This document shows, in pieces, positions 57,501-64,000 of a DNA stretch of 64,000 nucleotides. The notes under the pieces were generated by a model, which was not told the DNA's origin, made no database searches, and saw only the letters and a program-made list of their open reading frames with translations. Made by a program: the position numbers and the translations under genes. Where the stretch lies: assembly GCA_902805475.1 (NCBI GenBank), contig CADCSX010000025.1, positions 1,550,001 to 1,614,000 on the forward strand, read 5' to 3'. The stretch comes from Entonaema liquescens (taxonomy: Eukaryota > Ascomycota > Sordariomycetes > Xylariales > Xylariaceae). The stretch's first letter is position 1. Each line of letters opens with the position of its first letter.

Positions 57501-58541
57501 ATGCTACGAGTATTGGCTAGCAATGTTGTTGTTTTTGCATTAGGGGTTTTCTTCATAGAGGTGTTTTCAGATGGACTTATAAACTAGGTACCTATCTACC
57601 TAGGCTTGAGAGTGTCATCCCATGGATACAATCATAGTTCCGCCAAGTGCCTTGATGTAATTCTTGTGTATTTCATGCGGGTTCAACCTGTTGCAGCCCA
57701 TATGGAGAGTTTTTATCATTGCAAATGTGCAATAAATATCCCAGTAACCCTCGATATAGCTAACTCGAGGGATGGGAAGCAAGCTTCACATATTCCATTT
57801 ATTCCCTCCTATTCCCGTGGCAGCGGTGACAACCCCAAGTGCTTCGCCCGTTTGTAAGTATTTTGCGCATCTGACATAGAAGGTATGCATATGACAGAAC
57901 CCATTGGAATTTGGAAGTAGGTACCTCATGGATCTCGGGGTGCATTTGTTATAGAATTCTCCAGTGCTCCCTTATATAATAGTTCTTTGAGGATGTGGGA
58001 CGACATGTTTTCTTTCAGAATATGTACCTTAAATCCACCACGTGCTTGCTTGCCGTCATTGTCTCATGTTATGAACGGCGAGTTTCTTGTTTAGGTGCTC
58101 TTTAATCAGCCTATGGGATCGCCCGGATTATTTACTCATACGTAAGTACTGCGTATTAGTTTCTTCGCCAAAACAGCGACCATGGGATCTAGATTATGGG
58201 CCCGTGACGTTTAGCATGTTCTGTATTTTGAGGAGAATATCCCATCATCGAAGCCGTGCACGGCCCACACTTAACTAGTACCTAGGTATGTAGATATGTA
58301 GGTACTCTTGTAGAAAGGGTCCAAGTTACCATATGGCTGGTAACAGGTAGGTAGGTGCCTATGTATATGGTTACTTGTTCCATCTAACTAGTTAGCCTTA
58401 TATCTAGTAGTACTTATCAGTTTAAGGGGCACAAGGTAAAAGAGAAGTACAAATCACAGTCGGCCTGACCTCCGACGAACTTGTATGTTGAGTAGAGCTG
58501 AGAAGAGAAATCCTGGGATCCATATTCGGCTCATCGGCATG
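57501..58541. other. intergenic with TAGGTA cluster
   Basis: TAGGTACTTAGG-type simple sequence at 58280-58375. Short frames at 57606-57857 and 58087-58278 have no recognisable content. Confidence 0.4.
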
Positions 58542-59131
58542 TTACCGAATTGGGGACTCAGCCTCAGCCAGATGGGTGATCTTTGCTAGAGCGTCGATCA
58601 ATATGCCAAGTTTGGGACGATCCGCTACCAAGCCACTTAGATCTTTGTTAAGAAAGATCACGTCAATGGCCACCGATCCACGAAATGCGGGGAACGAACC
58701 AACAACTGTATCTCCAGTTCCGCAGCTAATGTATTCGTAGATCAGCTAATCTGATGTTCCCTTGACGGCATGAACTTCACGATCAAGAAAATTATCATCT
58801 GTAAATTCTAAGGTTATACCACCTTGTATGTATCGTATCCAAGTTATGTATAGCATTGATGGGAGCGTTGCAATATACGTATTCAAACTAGAAATGTAAG
58901 TTATGTCTTTTGTAGGACGGTACGCAAGATAACCATCAGGTCTGCAGGTGTGTATGTTGCTGTCTCAGCCGTGATAAATTTGACATTGACCACTCGGATA
59001 GAACGGCTTAAACAAGCAAGATTAGTGGTCTTTGTTAGCCCCTTTGCCTCGTCATCAACGCTGTGCCAAAAACTAGAACTATAGTATGCATCGTCCTTGA
59101 TTGGCTTCAAGCACGCAATTACATAGACCAT
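58542..59131 (-). pseudogene. degraded unidentified reading frame
   Basis: On the minus strand a protein-like frame runs from about 58975 down to a TAA at 58542-58544. It is interrupted by an in-frame TAG at 58746-58748 (after H-A-V-K-G-T-S-D). The part after the stop, Y-I-S-C-G-T-G-D-T-V-V-G-S-F-P..., reads well. Upstream, another frame from the ATG at 59131 (MVYVIACLKPIKDD) overlaps it and would need a frameshift or splice to connect. I do not recognise the family. It may be a decayed single gene; splicing could remove the TAG, but no good donor/acceptor pair was found. Confidence 0.3.
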
Positions 59132-59293
59132 GTCGTTGTCTTGGCCTTGGTTCTCGACATCATGACTTCATCAAGCGTTTGTTTTGGTTAACGACCTTGC
59201 GATCGTCGCCGTTAATGGGTACGAAGAGCTTCTTTAAATGGTGGAAGAGAACGCACAAACTTCACTTTTCCTTCCGCCGTGTTAGCAGTTGAC

Positions 59294-59299
59294 TATAAA
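59294..59299 (+). promoter_or_regulatory. TATA box of fasciclin gene
   Basis: TATAAA lies 82 bases before the last base upstream of the ATG at 59381, well placed for a core promoter. Confidence 0.45.
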
Positions 59300-59380
59300 G
59301 TAGCGCTCGTAACACCTTGCTGTGTACCACACTCAGTGTAGCTTTCGCATCTATCTCGACGTCAGGTGGTCATCGTCATT

Positions 59381-60694
59381 ATGCAGTATAAGAATATCCT
59401 CCCTTTGGCGTTGGCCTCCCTGGTCTCTGCCCAGACACCGAGCTTGAGCGACGCTCTGGGCTCTCAAAACTCGACTCTGTCGTCGTTGAATGGTATGCCG
59501 ATACACGCGTCTTAACTATTGGATCCATGGCTCACGTCACTTAGCACTTCTTAAGTCCAACTCCCAACTTGCCGAGTCTTTGGATAAGTTGCAGAATGTC
59601 ACAATTCTGGCTCCCAGCAACGATGCCTTTAGTGCTCTAACAAGCAACAACGAGACCTCCTTGCTTCTTGCCAACCCGGATTACCTACAAGCTTTGTTGA
59701 ACTACCATATCCTGAATGGCACACACTACAACGAGAGCTTTGGGGACGAGGCAACTTTCATCCCCACGTTGCTGACCAACAGTACCTACACCAATGTAAC
59801 TGGTGGTCAGGTCGTCGAGGCCCGGCTTCATGATAATAACGTGACTTTCTTCAGTGCACTGAAGGAGAACGCTACTATCGTCACCCCTGTAAGTACCTCG
59901 CTGAGACGGGGTAAGACGAGTCCCGACTAATGATCTCTTAGAATCTGAATTTCACTGGCGGCACAATTCACATCGTAAATAGCCTCCTCGTTATTCCCCA
60001 GAACATCACAGAGACCCTGTCCAACGCAAACCTCACTGCTGCTGAGGGTGCTATTAGCACGGCCAATCTAACCGACTCGGTTGTTGACACTCATGACATT
60101 ACCATCTTCGCTCCGAACAACGATGCTTTTAACGCCATCGGAAGCATCATCAGTAACCTTACTTCGGATGATTTGACCAGCATCGTCGGTTACCATGTTG
60201 TTAACGGCTCTGTCAACTACAGCGCGGATCTGCAAAACACGACGCTTACTGCTATTAACGGGCAGGACATCACCATTACCGTGGTGAACGGAACCGTGTA
60301 TGCCAATTCTGCCAAGGTCACCGTATCTGATATTTTGTTGGAGAATGGCGTCGTTCACGTAGTCGATCAGTATGTCTCCTCTAGTGGTGTAGTCATCTGG
60401 CTAGCATGTTTTGCTAACACACACAACAGAGTACTAAACCCGGACAACACATCGGCGGCACCTGACACAACAGCTTCATCGGCCACACCTGCATTTACTA
60501 ATGCCAGCTCAGGATCCGCGGGTGTTCCATTCACTAGCGGTATCACCACACCCACCACCACTTTCCCCGCCGCCACATCAGCGGGTGGTGAAGCGGAGTC
60601 GTCCAGCTCTTCGGATGCAGCCATGCCGATGAAGACAGGTGCCGTAGGCGTTGCTGCTCTCTTTGGTGGCGCAGCTGTTATTGTGAACTTGTAA
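59381..60694 (+). CDS. secreted/GPI-type fasciclin (FAS1) domain protein
   Basis: Four exons: 59381-59492, 59545-59888, 59942-60369, 60430-60694, phases 1, 0 and 2, 382 residues. Signal peptide MQYKNILPLALASLVSA/Q. Two FAS1 domains follow, each with the typical V-T-I-L/F-A-P-S/N-N-D-A-F motif (about 60 and 210) and a late Y-H-I/V-L/V-N-G motif. A Ser/Thr/Ala/Pro-rich stalk and a C-terminal hydrophobic segment (GVAALFGGAAVIVNL) fit a GPI-anchor signal. N-glycosylation sequons are abundant. Such proteins sit at the cell surface and act in adhesion. The TATAAA at 59294 supports the chosen start. Confidence 0.92.
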
Positions 60695-60899
60695 GGAATA
60701 GTAATCCTACTTGACTGGGAACTGGTACGAAGGCAACGAGATCATGAACAAGTGGAAGAAATAGTGACGAGGCGTTTATTCCGCCGGCGTAAATGAGACA
60801 TATTCGGGGTTCGCTTATATTACATAACAACTGATATCACAGTTATAATAGTAGTATTTCTGATTACTTTTGTCGGTCATACCTTTGTTGACTAATGGC

Positions 60900-62549
60900 T
60901 CATGCGATCCAAAACCAAATCCTCTCTAAGAAGTTCTTCGGCTTCACTTCTGGCCATATACCCTCCAAGCGGTCTACCTCTGCCTTGCCACTCCACAGGT
61001 CCATATCGCTCAGCTTAACAAATTTCGTCCGTTTTATTATTTTATACCCTATAAACAAAGCGAGAAATATTGGGATGTCGATATAAGGCGGCACGAAAGT
61101 TTTTGCGCTGAACTTCCCGGGGAAGAAAGCATCGTACCCATTGAAAATCGCCACAAGGATACAAAAGCAGATAGCGAAGTAGGCTAGGAACGGCTGCCAA
61201 GGCGACTTGTAAGGCAAGGAGTCTCGCGAGATACCGTTATACCGTAAGCCGTAGTAGAAGCGCAAGTAGGTGGTGCAGATAGCCGACCAGACAATAAGCG
61301 TCGAAACAGCCGAGATATTCGAGAACCAGAAGAAGACCTCTTCTCCTTGATTGTTTAAGTTCATGTAGCACAGTAAGCTAAGGGCTGTTGTCGCACCCAC
61401 GCAGGCATAGGGAACACCCCATTTCTCGTATTTAAGGATTTTGGGCGCTTTCCCATCCAATGCAGCAGCATACAGAACCCGAGTTGATGAATAGAAGAAT
61501 GAATTTCCAGCAGACCACGCCGAAGTAAGGATGACTGCATTAATGATAGAAGGTAGGATTTTGATTCCGCCGTTCTCAATGGCGATAACGAAAGGTGAAG
61601 CCGCGGCACCAGGAGCCGAGGTCTTAATAGCATCCAGGAGACGACCATCTTGAGAAGACACGCATAGAGTGACTAAAAATATCGCGAGGACATAAAAGAG
61701 GGCGATTCGCCAGAAAACTCGTCGTATAGCTTTGGGGATATTGCGCCTTGGGTTCTCAGTTTCGCCGCTGGCGATCACTACCATCTCCGAACCTCCATAT
61801 GAGAACGTAGCTTGTATGAATACCTTCCAAAAGGCAAGAAACCTCCCGAGCGATCCTGTCGTTAGATATTCGTTCATCGGCCCAGGGTCGTTCCAATATC
61901 TAAACCCAATTCTCTCGCCACTAGGCGTTCCGCCTAAGGTAATTATAAACATGAGGAGGATCAATCCGACAATAGTCGTGAGCTTAATAGCGCCAAAAAT
62001 AAATTCGGCCTCGCCATATATACGCACAGGAAAGCAGTTGATAATCACCATGGCCAAAAAGAAGATGGTGATCAGGACAGCTTTAGGAACGTCGTTCGGC
62101 CAGTAGTCTACCACCACAACCGATATTGTCACCTCGAGGGGGCAGCCGATAGCCAGTTGATACCAATAATTCCAGCCGAGAACAAAACCTAATGCCTCAT
62201 CGACATATCGCGAGGCATATACGGGGACGGCACCTGGCAATGGGAGATAGGCTGCCATCTCTCCTAGACTATGGACCACGCAGTAGACGTTGAATGCCGT
62301 GATCAAGTAGGCAAGGAAGGCAGACAGAGGACCGGCAAGGGAGATGACCTGACCGCTACCAACGAAAAGTCCAGTACCAATGGCACCGGATAAGGCCATG
62401 AACTGGACATGTCTTGACTTGAGCTTGCGATCAAGGGTACCGACATGGCGCGTATCTTGTCCGGCTTTTAGATCACCAATGACATCCTCCTGATTATCAG
62501 CAATATTGGCCTTGATCTCATCCTTTTGCCCCGTTTCGACGTCCGCCAT
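60900..62549 (-). CDS. amino acid permease (APC superfamily, YAT type)
   Basis: A single exon of 549 residues from the ATG at 62549 (MADVETGQKDE). A longer frame with an ATG at 62612 would add 21 residues, partly from a poly-Lys stretch coded by A-rich DNA, so it is less likely. LKSRHVQFMALSGAIGTGLFVGSG at about 44 is the fungal YAT signature of TM1, and about twelve membrane segments follow. TM6 region includes F-S-Y-G-G-S-E-M-V-V-I-A-S-G-E-T-E-N-P-R-R, another family hallmark. Imports amino acids at the plasma membrane with protons; specificity (general, proline, dicarboxylic) cannot be decided by eye. It converges on the fasciclin gene with a 205-base gap. Confidence 0.92.
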   Translation of the reverse strand: MADVETGQKDEIKANIADNQEDVIGDLKAGQDTRHVGTLDRKLKSRHVQFMALSGAIGTGLFVGSGQVISLAGPLSAFLAYLITAFNVYCVVHSLGEMAAYLPLPGAVPVYASRYVDEALGFVLGWNYWYQLAIGCPLEVTISVVVVDYWPNDVPKAVLITIFFLAMVIINCFPVRIYGEAEFIFGAIKLTTIVGLILLMFIITLGGTPSGERIGFRYWNDPGPMNEYLTTGSLGRFLAFWKVFIQATFSYGGSEMVVIASGETENPRRNIPKAIRRVFWRIALFYVLAIFLVTLCVSSQDGRLLDAIKTSAPGAAASPFVIAIENGGIKILPSIINAVILTSAWSAGNSFFYSSTRVLYAAALDGKAPKILKYEKWGVPYACVGATTALSLLCYMNLNNQGEEVFFWFSNISAVSTLIVWSAICTTYLRFYYGLRYNGISRDSLPYKSPWQPFLAYFAICFCILVAIFNGYDAFFPGKFSAKTFVPPYIDIPIFLALFIGYKIIKRTKFVKLSDMDLWSGKAEVDRLEGIWPEVKPKNFLERIWFWIA

Positions 62550-64000
62550 TTTTTTTTTCTTTTTTCGTAGTATTACCTTAGGAGGTGGTGATATCTGCTC
62601 GGGGGCTGTCATGCATCGAGGTGGGAACACAAGTTATAATAATAACCTTTCCCATATTAACTAACAAAGAAACTTACATAAATATTTATCTACTCCGCAC
62701 GATGCCAATGCGTTATCGCGGGGAAGCTCGATACCGAATCAGGGAGGTAGTCAGAACTAAATACCACGTTGCTGGGATGTCGTCGCATATCAAGGCGGTC
62801 TATCATGCCCTGTGATAACACTACTAGGACTTCTTTTGGTTATCTGGACGTTGACTTAATTACCATCAGGACGTCAACCGAATCCTTCGAAGCTGGGCGC
62901 CCCATCCTGCATGGAAGAATACAAGAAATCTGGGGAAACTAGCTCGACGCTTACGCGACAGAAACCGACGAGTGAATACTTTGGGTACGCAATAAGCCTT
63001 TAATAAACCTAGGTTGGTTAGTGCCGAGCCAAAAGTTTTGTTGTGAGTCCGTGACAAGGTTACATGGAGCAGCTGAGGAGACGTTAACTCTTCGAATACT
63101 TCGAAAGGATAGTGTAGCGTTGTCTTTTATTGCAAACTCTAGGGTTGGCAGGGGCTGATAGCCAACTCTTTAAAATATGACCATTATTCGATTCCTCGTC
63201 TAGGATTGCAAGGAAACAGAAAAGAGGCAGACACGTCGAAGTTACCCCTAAACCTTGGTAGGCTATCTACCAGGAGCCAGGAAATGTCAGTGCTTCTGGT
63301 GAGAGCCTATCAGAAGCTCACAATCTGAAAATAGTGTAACATCTGGAATTTTGTCGAAATGTTGGAGCCGTACTCTGAGAAATTAAACCGGTGGAAGTTC
63401 AGGGACGTGGTTCAACCAGTTTCTCGAAACGAAGAAAGGCCCCCCTTCGTTATTTACCTATACATCCGTTTATTGTTAACACCAATCCAAGTTCATAGTT
63501 TCGCCTTATTCGAATCATCGTCGTGATTCCATCCAGGCATATCTGCAAGGTCCTTTGCAGGCGCCCCGCGTCTCGACCTTAGGGCATCACCTCCCGGCCG
63601 CCATCTCCACGCATACGCAAGGTCTTCTGCTAGATTATCTTCTACTAGCTCGACCACATGCTTACCGATACTAGGCAGAAGTTTAAAAGTGTGTCTATAG
63701 ATGTTAGAAACTATTCTCTAGCGGGCTACTTAACCACTTACCCGCTGTCCCCTGTAGCGAGAATGAAGTTCTTCCATTTTGGGTGCTCGCAAATTAGCAG
63801 TGCTGCATCGGCCGTGTCTGTACACCAGCACAATGCTCGGTTAAAAAGTTCCTTGTGTTTCAATCGCGGCAAGTAGGTCGAAATAGCTCTGCGGATCGAC
63901 TTTTCTGACGCGTCGGGATATGTATCTGTAGGGTGCTTGGCATGAGATCGAGGAACAGATACATGTTTAGGGCTGGAGGCGCCGTATGGCAGATGCTGCT
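62550..64000. other. intergenic to the window edge
   Basis: Upstream of the permease. No gene, RNA or repeat recognised; short frames at 62585-62815, 62866-63057 and 63658-63876 are unsupported. A gene could begin past the window end. Confidence 0.4.

Overview
The window is nuclear DNA of a filamentous ascomycete (Pezizomycotina). The genes carry short 45-100 base GT-AG introns with CTAAC/CTRAY-type branch points. The gene set is typically fungal: HET-domain protein, GEgh16-type secreted protein, GH36 alpha-galactosidase of the AglC type, DHA2 transporter, YAT-type amino acid permease and a wax-synthase-like acyltransferase. AT-rich intergenic DNA is studded with TAGGTA/TACCTA palindromes. 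I lean weakly towards Sordariomycetes/Xylariales, but the sequence alone does not prove it. All multi-exon models below were built by hand from splice sites, reading-frame phase and family conservation.

Layout. 1-6812 is a gene-poor block. 6813-23355 is a core housekeeping region: metallophosphoesterase (-), a CaaX-terminated disordered protein (+), a flavin-reductase-like protein (-) head-to-head with mitochondrial ribosomal protein bL31m (+), retromer Vps5 (-), Mediator Med11 (-) and, head-to-head with Med11, TFIID subunit TAF5 (+). 23754-48580 is an accessory-looking block: a decayed glycosyltransferase, a small acidic orphan, a berberine-bridge-type FAD oxidoreductase, an EFM2-like methyltransferase, a secreted DUF8021-like protein, a membrane-anchored FAD monooxygenase, a cysteine-synthase/rhodanese fusion broken by one missing base, a 14-TM DHA2 transporter, a HET protein, an amidase broken by one missing base, and an intact secreted alpha-galactosidase. 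50727-62549 carries an orphan, a GEgh16 secreted protein with an Asn/Gly-rich tail, a wax-synthase-like acyltransferase, an orphan four-TM membrane protein, a degraded unidentified frame, a GPI-type fasciclin protein and an amino acid permease. 62550-64000 holds no gene I can support.

How genes relate. The 6.8-23.4 kb genes serve mitochondrial translation, endosome-to-Golgi sorting and RNA polymerase II initiation; two head-to-head pairs probably share promoters. The 27-46 kb block mixes two flavin oxidoreductases, a PLP/sulfur enzyme, an efflux pump and an amidase, and so resembles a small specialised-metabolism or detoxification neighbourhood. No backbone synthase is present and several members are broken, so it may be a decaying locus. 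No convincing tRNA, rRNA, intact transposon or CRISPR array was seen.
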